Notes under the pieces: generated by a model
Told to the model about the DNA's origin: nothing
The model's input: only the letters and a program-made list of their open reading frames with translations
Database searches by the model: none
Program-made: the position numbers and the translations under genes
NCBI GenBank assembly: GCA_029260765.1
Contig: JAJDCP010000070.1
Span: 36,234-100,233, forward strand
DNA length: 64,000 bases
Direction: 5' to 3'
From: Planctomycetota bacterium
GTDB lineage: Bacteria; Planctomycetota; J058; JAJDCP01
Shown: positions 19,888 through 36,180 of the stretch, piece after piece
Numbering within the stretch: the stretch's first letter is position 1
Layout of the letters: each line of letters starts with the position of its first letter

Positions 19888-20886
19888 CTATCCCAACTTC
19901 CCCGTCAGATCAGCCCGCACCGCTTTGGCTGCAACGCGCACGGCGTTGGCCACGGCACGGGGGGTGGAGCGGCCGTGGGCTTTGATGCACAGCTGGTTGA
20001 AGCCCAAAATAGGCGCGCCGCCGTACTGTTTCCAATCGGTCATGTTCTTGAGCTTGCGGATGCCCCCGCTGAGTAGCAGGAAGGCCAGTTTCCAGGTCCA
20101 GCCGCCGGCGTAGGCCATCTTCGCCAGGTTCTTCAGCGTCTCCCCGACCCCTTCGAGCATCTTGAGCACCACGTTGCCAACGAAACCGTCGCATACGATG
20201 ACGTCCGCGGTTCCGCGTGGAATATCGACCCCTTCTATGTTGCCGATGAACTCGAGGCCCTCGATTTCCTGGAGGCGCTGATAGGCCTCGACGTATTCAG
20301 CCGGGCCCTTGTTGGCTTCCGTTCCATTGTTCAGCAGGGCCACTTTGGGACGAGGGTTTTCACTGATCGCGGCCGCGTAGGCGGCGCCCATGCGAGCAAA
20401 AGCGACCAGGTCTTCGGCGGCCACCCGTACGTTGGCGCCGACGTCGAGCATCAGGGAGAACGGATCGCCCTTCGGACCGTGACGCCTGGCGGTCGGAAAG
20501 ACCGCAGCCAGGGCGGTTCGGCGCACCCCGGGAAGACGCTCGAAAGTCCGCGCGCAGGTCAGAACCACCGCCCCGGTATTGCCCGCCGAGACCAGGGCGT
20601 CAGCTCTGCCCTCGGCCACGAGTTGTGCTGCCAGGGGCAAAGAGGCGCGGGGCATGGCTTCGAGAGCTGCACGCGGCTTGGCGTCCATCGGGATGGCGCC
20701 CTCGGCGGGGATGATCTGCAGGCGCTTGGGATCATGGGGAAGCCGCTCGAGGGCTTCCTTCAGGCGTCTTTCATCGCCTGTGACCAGCAGCTCAGCATCG
20801 AATTTCAAGGAGAGCTTTGCCAAGCCTTCGATGATGCTCTGGGGTGCGTGGTCTCCACCCATACCGTCGACGGCGATGCGGACCAT
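19888..20886 (-). CDS. plsX: Phosphate acyltransferase PlsX
   Basis: 332 residues, typical length. It converts acyl-ACP to acyl phosphate for phospholipid synthesis. The N terminus VRIAVDGMGGDHAPQ, SAGNTGAV and the C-terminal APILGFNQLCIKAHGRS stretch identify the family. ATG at 20886 with GAGG about 10 nt upstream. The common partners rpmF and fabH are not beside it; it is preceded by an unrelated coiled-coil gene 163 nt away, so it probably has its own promoter, though no convincing one was seen. Confidence 0.94.
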   Translation of the reverse strand: MVRIAVDGMGGDHAPQSIIEGLAKLSLKFDAELLVTGDERRLKEALERLPHDPKRLQIIPAEGAIPMDAKPRAALEAMPRASLPLAAQLVAEGRADALVSAGNTGAVVLTCARTFERLPGVRRTALAAVFPTARRHGPKGDPFSLMLDVGANVRVAAEDLVAFARMGAAYAAAISENPRPKVALLNNGTEANKGPAEYVEAYQRLQEIEGLEFIGNIEGVDIPRGTADVIVCDGFVGNVVLKMLEGVGETLKNLAKMAYAGGWTWKLAFLLLSGGIRKLKNMTDWKQYGGAPILGFNQLCIKAHGRSTPRAVANAVRVAAKAVRADLTGKLG

Positions 20887-21049
20887 AGATGTGCGCCTCG
20901 CGGCATAAGTAGAGGCGGAGACTATCCCCGCCCGGAAGCTGACAGAGCGGAGCGTCCGAGTCTGCGAGGTGGGACAAACCCCTCCCTTACAAGAATCTGC
21001 CAGCCGCCTGGCTTCCGTCCTGCTGGACGCGTAGCGATCGCGGCGACCT

Positions 21050-22330
21050 TTAGAAGTCGTCGTCGGCGGTGCGCAGGCTGACGGTCAGCTCGAGCACACC
21101 CCCGCCGTCGCCTTCAAGCCTCAAAAGGCCCGCAGAGTAGGGAATGCTTACGGTCGTGTCGACGGCTTCGGCGCTGAAACTGACCAGCTCGTGGCTGATC
21201 GGCGCTGCCCCGTTGTCGATCACGATTCTCAGGCTGCCCGCGCTGCTGGGTGCCAGTTTGATATGTACGTCGTACGCGTCGCCCGTACTGAGCTGGCCCA
21301 GATCCTGCACGGCGCCTTGCCAACCGCCACGCCAGGCCAGCACTGGGGTGTCTTGCGGCAGCGCGGTCAGCTGTTGCTCCATCGCGTCGAGGCGTGCCAA
21401 CAGGGACGCCAGCTGCTGGGCGGAGGCAGCCTGCGCCGTCTCGGCCTGTGCCAGGCGGGCTTTGGTGGCGGTGAGCTCGTCAGCGGTCTGTTGCTGCCCG
21501 GCTTGTACGCTTGTCAGCGCATCCTTGTGCTGAAGCTGCTCTGCGGCCAGCTGCGCAAGCTTCTCTGTGCTGCTGTCGCGGTGTTTCTGCAGGGCACCGC
21601 TGACGAGGTTGAAACTGTCCTGGGAAGCCTGCACATGGGCGTCGTGGGCGGCCTGCATGGCGCCAGCCGCCACGGCGGCCTGCGTCAGCTGCGTTTCGGT
21701 CGCTTCCAGCCGGTCGGACAAGCCCGAAATCCGATTACCGATGGCCCGGGTCGCCTCGTTCTGGGCAGTTCCCAGGTTGGTGAGGTCGCTTTCCAAGCCA
21801 GCGACGTCTGTCTGCAAGCCGATCATCGCCTCGGCCTGGGTATTGATCGTAGCGGCGATGTCGGCCGCGCTCTGGTCCTGCGCGTCGGCCCGGGCGATCA
21901 GCGCCTGGTTCGCAGCGGCGGCGTCGGTCAGGCCGGCGACCAGCGCCGCGCGCTCGGCATCCACGTTGTCGAGGGCAACCTCGACACCGAGCAGCCGCTC
22001 GTTGGTGATTTCCTGGCTGCCGGTCAGGTTGGCGAGCTGCTCGCGGGTCTCTTTGCTCAGGGCGTCCAGGGCCTCTCCGCTGGCGACATCGGCGCTCGCG
22101 GGCAGCTGCCCGATCGAGATCAGCGGCTGCGAGAGCTGCCCCTCTGCCTTGTTGTACAACCTGTTGCGCTCGAGGCCGTCGATCAGCGCCTCGGCCGAGC
22201 CGCGTTCGAGGTCACCAGCGATGGTCTTGAGCTCAGAACGTACGCCGAACCCGAGAATCGCGAGCAGAAGAGCCAGAACCACAGCGATGGTCCAGCCGGA
22301 GAACCAACCTTCGGAAGAGTTTCCTGACAT
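21050..22330 (-). CDS. Inner-membrane coiled-coil protein, 426 aa
   Basis: Not recognised. ATG at 22330 (a GTG sits directly before it at 22333). One N-terminal transmembrane helix (about 13-29, WTIAVVLALLLAILGF) is followed by about 290 residues rich in Ala, Gln, Leu and Thr with heptad-like spacing (EATETQLTQAAV, TATKARLAQAET), probably a long coiled coil, and then a C-terminal domain of about 100 residues that looks all-beta (VLAWRGGWQGAVQDLG to the end). With the N terminus inside, the coiled coil and beta domain would be periplasmic. It could be an envelope spacer or surface-sensing protein; no enzyme motif is visible. Confidence 0.8.
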   Translation of the reverse strand: MSGNSSEGWFSGWTIAVVLALLLAILGFGVRSELKTIAGDLERGSAEALIDGLERNRLYNKAEGQLSQPLISIGQLPASADVASGEALDALSKETREQLANLTGSQEITNERLLGVEVALDNVDAERAALVAGLTDAAAANQALIARADAQDQSAADIAATINTQAEAMIGLQTDVAGLESDLTNLGTAQNEATRAIGNRISGLSDRLEATETQLTQAAVAAGAMQAAHDAHVQASQDSFNLVSGALQKHRDSSTEKLAQLAAEQLQHKDALTSVQAGQQQTADELTATKARLAQAETAQAASAQQLASLLARLDAMEQQLTALPQDTPVLAWRGGWQGAVQDLGQLSTGDAYDVHIKLAPSSAGSLRIVIDNGAAPISHELVSFSAEAVDTTVSIPYSAGLLRLEGDGGGVLELTVSLRTADDDF

Positions 22331-22357
22331 CACAACACCTGTCTGTTTCTAAATGGC

Positions 22358-22380
22358 AAAAGACGGTGAGACCGCCTTTT
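22358..22380. terminator. Terminator hairpin after tRNA-Lys
   Basis: AAAAGACGGT-GAG-ACCGCCTTTT forms a 10-bp stem with one wobble pair and a 3-nt loop, symmetric with T runs on both strands. On the minus strand it lies about 35 nt after the tRNA and before the coiled-coil gene. Confidence 0.7.
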
Positions 22381-22415
22381 GTAGCGATCTATGGACCGCA
22401 TCGGACTGCGTGGAA

Positions 22416-22488
<73 letters not shown>

Positions 22489-22501
22489 AGGACGGGGGCC
22501 G

Positions 22502-22529
22502 ATGTTAACAGGCTTTCCGCCAGGCTCAA
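22502..22529 (-). promoter_or_regulatory. Promoter of tRNA-Lys
   Basis: Minus-strand TTGAGC (22529-22524) and TAACAT (22507-22502) are 16 nt apart, with transcription expected to start a few bases before the tRNA at 22488. Confidence 0.55.
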
Positions 22530-22600
22530 GGAAAAAATGCACCCAGAAGGGCAGCCTGCGCACTGGAGCACAAAGGTCGACGGCGCCTGTCGATGCAAAG

Positions 22601-22626
22601 ACGGCGCAGCCTGCGGGCCGCGCCGT
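22601..22626 (-). terminator. Probable terminator of the FGE-like lipoprotein gene
   Basis: ACGGCGC (22601-22607) pairs with GCGCCGT (22620-22626) around a 12-nt loop. On the minus strand it begins about 20 nt after the stop of the FGE-like gene and is followed by CTTT. The short T run makes this moderate. Confidence 0.5.
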
Positions 22627-22646
22627 TAGATGATGTCGCAGACAGA

Positions 22647-23369
22647 TCAGGGACGCCAGATGCAGCGAAACCCGACACCTTCGTGGCCCGAACCAGGATC
22701 CGCCGTGCCGTTGTAGCCCAGAGTCACCTTGCCCAGACTGATTGGCGTCTGGAAGGAGCCGCCCTTGACGATGTGGACACCGTCCTGCTTGCTACTGGTC
22801 CACTCGTAGACATTCCCGAACATGTCCCGGGCGTTGTTCCAGGTGTTGCCGCCACGGTCCGCGAAGTGTCCCACCGGTGCCGTCGGTTCATCGTCGTAGT
22901 AGCCGCCAATCTGCGCCTTCTCATTGGCCTTCTTGGGATCGTCGCCCCAAGGGAACCACGAGCCCTTCGGTCCCCGAGCCGCGGCCTCCCACTCCTGAAC
23001 CGTGGGGAGACTCTTCTTGTGGTGCGTTGCGAATTTCATCGCATCTGCGTAGGGGACGTTTCGGACAGGTCGGTTGGCGATGGCTGCCGGCGGGGTATTC
23101 CCCCCCCAGTGCGACGGCGCCGCCAGGCCGCGTCCACTCTCGGTCGCCAAGAACGCCGCGTACTCCTGGTTCGTCACTTCGTTCCTGTCGATCCAGAAGT
23201 CCGACGAGAGCGTGTAGTCACTGTTCTCTGTCCCGACTTTGTATTTCCCCGCCGCGACCTTCAGCACGTTGGCGGGCGGATTGACCTCCGGCGCGGGCCC
23301 GTTGGTGGTTGAGGTGCAGCCGACGGCGAACACGACGACGGCAGGCACGAGCAACAGCTTCAGCTGCAT
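22647..23369 (-). CDS. FGE/SUMF1-like domain lipoprotein, 240 aa
   Basis: The signal peptide with lipobox (VVVFAVGC, Cys18) predicts an exported lipoprotein. Residues about 35-240 form an FGE-sulfatase-type domain: FWIDRNEVTNQEYAAFL, SLPTVQEWEAAARG, FPWGDD, DMFGNVYEWT, VKGGSFQTP and the terminal GVGFRCIW. The catalytic cysteine pair of true formylglycine-generating enzymes is not present; only the FRC cysteine remains in the domain, so it is probably a binding or structural version. It is the last gene of the minus-strand FHA/hub cluster, 37 nt after the FHA pseudo-protease gene. FGE-like genes also occur beside type VI secretion regulators, which fits this context. Confidence 0.85.
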   Translation of the reverse strand: MQLKLLLVPAVVVFAVGCTSTTNGPAPEVNPPANVLKVAAGKYKVGTENSDYTLSSDFWIDRNEVTNQEYAAFLATESGRGLAAPSHWGGNTPPAAIANRPVRNVPYADAMKFATHHKKSLPTVQEWEAAARGPKGSWFPWGDDPKKANEKAQIGGYYDDEPTAPVGHFADRGGNTWNNARDMFGNVYEWTSSKQDGVHIVKGGSFQTPISLGKVTLGYNGTADPGSGHEGVGFRCIWRP

Positions 23370-23406
23370 TCCGTTCTCCCTGTGATTGGCTGGAAATCCG
23401 GTTCGT

Positions 23407-25290
23407 TCAAGGTTCTACGTGGGTCGCCGAGATGCCCATCAGCTGGCGCGCGTCATCCTGACGGACGATCAGCCCTACAACATCTCCTGCGTCATTGAAG
23501 ACCGGTGCGCCGATGAAAGTCTGCTTGAAGCTCTCGTCGAGCGAGAAAGGATCGCCGTCCTGAATCCTCTCATCAAAAGGCACCGCTTTGTCGCCTTCGA
23601 TTCCGATCACTGTCACCGGGTCGTAGTCACGGGGCCCCTGCTGTGCCAAGCGCTGATAAGCAATCGTCGGCCCACCGTGGATCTCTTTCATCTTGGCGCG
23701 CCCTTCTGCATTTTCGGGGAAGGCGCGTTTCATGTTCACTTCGAACAGGGCCCAGTTGTTCTCATTGTCTTTGAGGATCTTGACACCCTCCTGACGGCGC
23801 GCGGTCTGGTCGATCGTGATCTGCACTTCGACACCTTCAGTGAACTCCGCGGGATCTTCGTGGCCGACAGGTCCGAGCCCAAGTGAGCTGTTGGACCTCT
23901 CGAACAAGACCCTCCATTCGCTGCTCAGGCCATCATCAGAGGCCAGGGGCACGTACACTTCGGCCTTGGTGTCGACGTACTGGGAGTAGTTGCCGCCCAG
24001 GCCATTGTAATAGTCCACAACACCCTTGGATTCGAGGTCGTAGAGGTGAGGCTTGGCAACCGACTTGGCCGTGAGGATGTACTCTTTGCCACCAGCAGTG
24101 ATGAACACGCCCGAGCCCACCACCTTCTGACCTAGTGCGATGACTTTGGTCTGTTCACGCATGATCCATGCCTGGCTCGTCACGCGGCAGACGATCCAAT
24201 AGCGGTTCTGCACGATCGTCTGGCCGATCTCCTTCTGAACCACCGCCGCCCGCTCGTTGAACTCTTCCTCTTTGACTTCGTTGTCGCGCTCCATCGCAGC
24301 CCGCATCTCTTCCATGGCCGCGATCTCGTTCTCATCCCTGCCTTCGTCCCGGGCCGCCGTAATCTCGGCCATCAGGTCTTGATGCGACTCACGGAAGCGG
24401 GCCTCGGACTCTTCTTTCTCGCGAGCGATGGCCGCCAGCGCCTGACGATTCTGCTCATTCTGCAGCGCCAGCAGGTGCTGCGTCTTGGCTTCAGTATCCG
24501 CTTGAGTGTAGAGCTTCTCGGCTTTGGCCCACTCCTCTTCGGCCGCGTCATACTCCCAATTCTCGTAGAGCTCGTCACCTTCTTCGAAGTGGGAATCCGC
24601 CTTGTCGTAGATCGCCTTCGACTCCGGGTACTCGGCGTAGCGACCCGCATCTGCCAGGTCCTTGCTGTTTTCGGCATTGTCTTTCGCGTGCCAGGCGCGC
24701 GTGGCTGCCTCTTCGTTCTGCACGTACAAGAAGATGCCCACGCCGAGCAGTCCGAGGAAGACAAAGCCGATCACCGAGCAGCAAAGCATGCGCTTGGTGG
24801 ACTTTGCGTCCTTCTTCGACTTGTCGATGGCCGCCTCGAACATCTTGGTGCGGGCGCCCTTCTGCGGGGGCCCCATCTGCTGCGGCGGCGGGCCACCTGC
24901 CATCATGCCTGCGTGCTGCATACCGGGCTGCATACCCATGCCGGGTGGCATGCCCATGCCGGGCATCTGGCCCATCGCTTCCTGGAAGCGGAACTGGACC
25001 TTGACGCCATTCTTGCCAAACTCGACCAATGAACCGTTCTGCAACGGGATCGCACCGTTGACCTTCTGCCCGTTGACGTAGGTTCCATTGGTGCTGCCGA
25101 GGTCGACGAGCTGGAAGCCCTGCCCGGGGATCACATTGACCTGCGCGTGCCGGCTCGAGACGTCGAGATCCACCGACGGGTCGAAGCTGAGGTCATTGGT
25201 CGGGTCGCGGCCGATGGACAGGGACTGCGTGTTGAAGTTCTCCGTCATTCCCTGTTTGCTGCCGGTAATGTGCTGGACGACAATTTGCAT
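23407..25290 (-). CDS. FHA - membrane - protease-like protein (likely inactive protease)
   Basis: 627 residues. FHA domain at about 20-100 (SIGRDPTND, SSRHAQ, STNGTYVNG); a Gly/Met/Pro-rich stretch (105-145); a transmembrane helix at about 168-190; charged coiled coil at about 235-360; then a trypsin/HtrA-like domain at about 362-625. In that domain GSGVFITAGGKEYILTAKSV resembles the catalytic-histidine region, but Ser410 stands where the histidine should be, and FIGAPVFNDAGDVVGL resembles the GDSGGP-VFN serine loop with Ile in place of Ser, so proteolysis is unlikely. The topology puts FHA in the cytoplasm and the protease-like part outside, suiting transmembrane signalling. It lies 14 nt after the FHA-coiled-coil gene. 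Confidence 0.8.
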   Translation of the reverse strand: MQIVVQHITGSKQGMTENFNTQSLSIGRDPTNDLSFDPSVDLDVSSRHAQVNVIPGQGFQLVDLGSTNGTYVNGQKVNGAIPLQNGSLVEFGKNGVKVQFRFQEAMGQMPGMGMPPGMGMQPGMQHAGMMAGGPPPQQMGPPQKGARTKMFEAAIDKSKKDAKSTKRMLCCSVIGFVFLGLLGVGIFLYVQNEEAATRAWHAKDNAENSKDLADAGRYAEYPESKAIYDKADSHFEEGDELYENWEYDAAEEEWAKAEKLYTQADTEAKTQHLLALQNEQNRQALAAIAREKEESEARFRESHQDLMAEITAARDEGRDENEIAAMEEMRAAMERDNEVKEEEFNERAAVVQKEIGQTIVQNRYWIVCRVTSQAWIMREQTKVIALGQKVVGSGVFITAGGKEYILTAKSVAKPHLYDLESKGVVDYYNGLGGNYSQYVDTKAEVYVPLASDDGLSSEWRVLFERSNSSLGLGPVGHEDPAEFTEGVEVQITIDQTARRQEGVKILKDNENNWALFEVNMKRAFPENAEGRAKMKEIHGGPTIAYQRLAQQGPRDYDPVTVIGIEGDKAVPFDERIQDGDPFSLDESFKQTFIGAPVFNDAGDVVGLIVRQDDARQLMGISATHVEP

Positions 25291-25304
25291 GGCTGAGGGC
25301 TCCG

Positions 25305-26783
25305 TTAGCTCTGCTTGACCAATTCTTCGTTCTTGATTTCGAGATCCCGCCGGAGCATGTCGAGCTTCTGGACCTCGGCGCGCAGGTCTTCGATCTCTTT
25401 GCCCTGCTCTTCGGATTCACGCCGCAAATCGGCGATCTGCTTCTTGAGGGTCTTCGACATACTCTGGTCTTCGCCGGCCGACTTCTTGAGCTCAGCCTCT
25501 TTCTCTGCGAGCAAGGCTTCGATGTCCTCGTTCTCGGCCTCGAGCTCTTCGATGCGCTCGTCCATTTCGTCGATCTTTTCTTCGTAGGCCTCGACCAGAC
25601 TCTGCAGCTCGCTCGTCTGGTCTTTCAGTTCTTCGTTCTCGACTTGAATGTCGGAGATCTTCTCCCGCACGATTTCGGCGCGCTTCGCGTCCGACTCTTC
25701 GAGCTGGAACTGCAAGATCTCCAGCTTCTCTTTGATCTCTTCGTTTTTCAAGACCACCGTGTTGTACTGGTCTTCGTTGTACTCTGCATCGCTCTTGAAC
25801 TTCTCGATATCGCGGCGCACCTGGACCAACGATTCTTCATAATCGTGGATGCGTTCTTTGAGCCGCGCGATGTCTTTGTCCTTCTGCACGCGGATGCGTT
25901 CGACCTGAGCGTCTTTCTCTTGGATCAGCGACTCCATGCCTTCCTGCTTGGAAGACATGGACGACTCGTAGTTGCTGACACGCTCACGCAACTCGAGCCG
26001 CTCGGCCTCGATCTCGTCGAGAATCTCACCCTTCTCACGCAGCTTGGCGCTCAGGGTCTCAACCTGGTCTTGCAGGCCGTCGACCTTCTTGGCTTGACGC
26101 TCAGCCTTCTTGAGCTGCAGGCGCTCACGCCGCATATCTTCGAGCTCACCATCTTTCTGAGCGAGCTCTTTTTGAAGTTGTTGGATGCGGTCTTCGAGCA
26201 GCTTGGTCTCGGCTCCGGCACCGGCACCACCACCACCAGCGTCTTCATCTCCGCCGCGTCGCCGGCGCCTGGACCTGCGCCCTGAGTCTGCCGGTTCTTC
26301 GGCAGCAGGTTCCGCGGCAGGTTCCTCTTCGTCGCCACCTCGTCGGCGTCGACGACGGGGGCGGGCTTCTTCGGCAGCAGGCTCGGGTGCAGCCGCAGCT
26401 TCTTCCTCATCGCCGCCGCCGCGTCGCCGCCGCCGACGCCGCGGAGAAGCAGCCTCTTCTGCAGCAGGAGCTGCTGCTGCCGCTGCCGCTCCTCCACCGC
26501 CTCCCCCCTGGAAGACCAGCTGGACGGCGCCGATGCTGATCTCGGCCCCATCCTCGAGCTTGGTCTTGCCCGAGATCGCCGCCCCACCAACCGACGTGCC
26601 ATCACCTCGGTCTTCGATGAAATAGGAGCCGCCTTCGAAGGAGATATCGGCATGGTTGCGAGCAACGCCATCGTCCGTCAGGCGAACTTTGGCCCTGACA
26701 GACCGTCCGATCAGTGCGGTGTCTTCTTCGAGCTCGACCGATTCTCCGGCACGAGAACCACTTTTGATTTCAAGCTTGGCCAT
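25305..26783 (-). CDS. FHA - charged repeat - coiled-coil protein, 492 aa
   Basis: An N-terminal FHA domain (about 5-92) shows IGRSVRAKVRL, VARNHADIS and RGDGTSVGG; the usual SxxH serine is replaced by Arg, so binding may be altered. Residues about 93-195 hold three blocks that alternate polyarginine (RRRRRRR) with GGDEEE acid patches and Ala/Pro/Glu linkers. From about 195 to the end is an uninterrupted, highly charged coiled coil rich in Glu, Lys and Leu. No transmembrane segment is present. It lies in the same minus-strand run as hub protein 1 (39-nt gap) and the FHA pseudo-protease. A scaffold linking kinase output to the hub proteins is plausible but not shown. Confidence 0.85.
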   Translation of the reverse strand: MAKLEIKSGSRAGESVELEEDTALIGRSVRAKVRLTDDGVARNHADISFEGGSYFIEDRGDGTSVGGAAISGKTKLEDGAEISIGAVQLVFQGGGGGGAAAAAAAPAAEEAASPRRRRRRRGGGDEEEAAAAPEPAAEEARPRRRRRRGGDEEEPAAEPAAEEPADSGRRSRRRRRGGDEDAGGGGAGAGAETKLLEDRIQQLQKELAQKDGELEDMRRERLQLKKAERQAKKVDGLQDQVETLSAKLREKGEILDEIEAERLELRERVSNYESSMSSKQEGMESLIQEKDAQVERIRVQKDKDIARLKERIHDYEESLVQVRRDIEKFKSDAEYNEDQYNTVVLKNEEIKEKLEILQFQLEESDAKRAEIVREKISDIQVENEELKDQTSELQSLVEAYEEKIDEMDERIEELEAENEDIEALLAEKEAELKKSAGEDQSMSKTLKKQIADLRRESEEQGKEIEDLRAEVQKLDMLRRDLEIKNEELVKQS

Positions 26784-26822
26784 CTCTGCCTCATTGGAAG
26801 CTCAGATACGGGATCCAACCAC

Positions 26823-28481
26823 TCAAGAACGCTCGTGGACTTCTTCGAATTCTGGGAAGCTCACGTTGAAGCTTCCTGGAGACTGGTCAGGCAGTGTAGC
26901 CTTGCCAGTCTCGTCCAGCCGCCCTCGAACCGTCGAACCATCCGGCAACTCGGCGACAAACAGTGCGCCCGCCAGCGGGATGTCCGTATTCGAGAGAGAA
27001 AAGTCCAGTCGTGTCTTGTTCCGCACTCTAAGAAAATTCGAATTGGCTTCCAAGCTGCCAATGGCCACTTTGAAGAAAAAATCGGCCGGTTGCAGCTCGA
27101 TACCCTGTTGATAGATGTAGGAAAACTGCTGGCTCGCGGCGTTGTTGGCCACCCTTGCGGTTTTTTCGACCATGAAGCGGGTTTTGCCCCCGCGCCCACG
27201 ATGATAGACCTTGAATGTGGCCATTTCGCCTTCGTCGAATCCGTAGGCCTCGACGAACATCTTCGCGACTTCCTTTTCGCGCGCTTTGTCGGTCGACCAA
27301 CGCGCGTTGGTCAGGATCTTCTCAGGCTTCTCATCCTTCTGCAGGAGCGCGCTGATCTGCGCACGCCGACGCCCAGGCGCCGCCGGTGGTCGTGCGGGCT
27401 TGACCTCTTGCCCGAAAGCCGTGCGGCGCACGGTGAATGCCGACGAATAACCAAAGCGCGTCGAGACATGCTGAACACTCGTCAAGAGATACAGGCCAGA
27501 GAAGATCTTCCCACACCCTTCAAGCTCGACGATCTCGCCAGGCCGCAGGGCAGTGTCGCCCGCACACATGCCCGTTCCGCACACAAATTGACGTGCGCTG
27601 GCATTCAGCCTGCCCCGGGCGATGGATTCTGCCTCAGCTTGCGAGGCAACCGGGATGTTGACGACGACTTCCTGACTCGCCTTACCGAGTGCTTTTTGGA
27701 TGAACTGCGGGCCTGTGACCTGCCCACCCATCACCGACTGCAGGTCGTTGCTGCGCGCGTTCGCGACAATTTCGCGCTTTTCCCGCGCATCCCATGCGCG
27801 CACCTGGACATCGGTGAACTGGTTGGCGAGGGAAATCGCTGGACGAAACTGTTTGAGGTTGAGGCCCCACTTGAGCGACACCACACGATCCTTGCTGAGC
27901 GTCGGCTTCTGATAGATCAGCGTATTGTCGCGAATCTGCACGAGGTAATCTGTCTGCGCAGCGCGTTCGAGCAGGAAATCGAGGTCTGCCTGATTGTTTT
28001 GAAACAAGTAGGGGTGGACGACACCCGTGTCCTCAACCTGCGCGGACAGCCCGTACTCGCCCGCAATCTGGCGTGCGACATCGCTGTCTTTGACATTGAG
28101 GAAAGAGCGGCTCTTGCGGCCACGCCGGAGCCGGTGGTACTTGTCCAGCCCGGTCACCGTCAACGTCGATGTGCCACGGCGTGGAAAGGAGCACTGCAAC
28201 GCCGTGACTTCGCCCTCGATCGCCGGGTGAAGTTCGCCCTGGTACCCCAGCTCGATCTTCACTTTGACCCCGTCAGCAAACAGATCGGAGTCGCTCCAGA
28301 TGAACTCTTCGTTCTGAAGCTTGATGTGGAACATGTCGGCCATGTCCAGGGACTGGTCGATCGTGATCGAAATGACCGAATGTTGGGCGTTCCCGGGGAT
28401 CTTCTTGCCGTCGCAGGTGATCTGAAAATCGGGAACGATTCGCTGCACGCTGGACAAGGCGCCTCCAAAGAGTCTCTGCAC
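26823..28481 (-). CDS. gpD/VgrG/Pvc8-type hub protein 1, 552 aa
   Basis: Residues about 12-370 are a phage late-control D/VgrG-Pvc8-type hub (gp27-like) domain: VPDFQITCDGKKIPG, DMADMFHIKLQN, VTGLDKYHRLRRGRKSRSFL, QNNQADLDFLLERA. After a Pro/Arg linker, about 150 C-terminal residues form a beta domain (ELQPADFFFKV, TDIPLAGALFVAELPDG) shared with hub protein 3. In contractile systems such hubs sit on the spike baseplate. The start is uncertain: GTG 28481 (AGAGG upstream) is used, but TTG 28457, just after GGAGG, gives an N terminus that aligns better with the paralogues. Same run as the FHA genes. Confidence 0.85.
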   Translation of the reverse strand: MQRLFGGALSSVQRIVPDFQITCDGKKIPGNAQHSVISITIDQSLDMADMFHIKLQNEEFIWSDSDLFADGVKVKIELGYQGELHPAIEGEVTALQCSFPRRGTSTLTVTGLDKYHRLRRGRKSRSFLNVKDSDVARQIAGEYGLSAQVEDTGVVHPYLFQNNQADLDFLLERAAQTDYLVQIRDNTLIYQKPTLSKDRVVSLKWGLNLKQFRPAISLANQFTDVQVRAWDAREKREIVANARSNDLQSVMGGQVTGPQFIQKALGKASQEVVVNIPVASQAEAESIARGRLNASARQFVCGTGMCAGDTALRPGEIVELEGCGKIFSGLYLLTSVQHVSTRFGYSSAFTVRRTAFGQEVKPARPPAAPGRRRAQISALLQKDEKPEKILTNARWSTDKAREKEVAKMFVEAYGFDEGEMATFKVYHRGRGGKTRFMVEKTARVANNAASQQFSYIYQQGIELQPADFFFKVAIGSLEANSNFLRVRNKTRLDFSLSNTDIPLAGALFVAELPDGSTVRGRLDETGKATLPDQSPGSFNVSFPEFEEVHERS

Positions 28482-28503
28482 AAAGAGCCTCTGTTATCTT
28501 AAG

Positions 28504-28530
28504 TTGATATGCCAGCCGCAGAAATGTCAA
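28504..28530 (-). promoter_or_regulatory. Weak candidate promoter of hub gene 1
   Basis: Minus-strand TTGACA (28530-28525) is perfect, but the best -10, TATCAA (28509-28504), is only 15 nt away. The region also holds GTCAA-ATAC-TTGAC (28526-28539), an inverted repeat that could bind a regulator, and a CCGCAC/GTGCGG stem (28543-28562) that could be the end of the preceding transcript. Confidence 0.3.
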
Positions 28531-28699
28531 ATACTTGACTATCCGCACCAACCCTTGTGCGGTAGCCAGTTTGCAGATCATTGCTGGGTATGGGTTTGTG
28601 GAGACCTCCCTCGCGGCCAAGACCCGGCGCCGACCAGGAAGCTCGGGACATCCCTTCTTGCGTCGATCAGGGTGGCCTCGCACTGCGCCACCCGGAGGC

Positions 28700-36013
<7,314 letters not shown>

Positions 36014-36056
36014 ATGTCGGCACCTGGAGAGGGAACGGTGTGCGGATAACACACTC

Positions 36057-36084
36057 ATTGTACCCGGAGACAGGTTGCGACCAA
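36057..36084 (-). promoter_or_regulatory. Candidate promoter of giant hub gene 2
   Basis: Minus-strand TTGGTC (36084-36079) and TACAAT (36062-36057) are 16 nt apart, in the 167-nt gap between hub gene 3 and hub gene 2. Predicted leader about 35-40 nt. Confidence 0.5.
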
Positions 36085-36180
36085 AGCAGTACGGACGCCA
36101 GAAAACACGCGCCGTGGAAGGGCTCTCCAGCAACCCGAGCGGGGGGCTGCTGCGCATGTCAAAAAGAAGGAAAACTCGAT

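Noticed and set aside
26652..28502. Plus-strand open frame of 616 codons opposite hub gene 1
   Set aside because: The minus frame contains recognisable hub motifs; the plus frame is its antisense.
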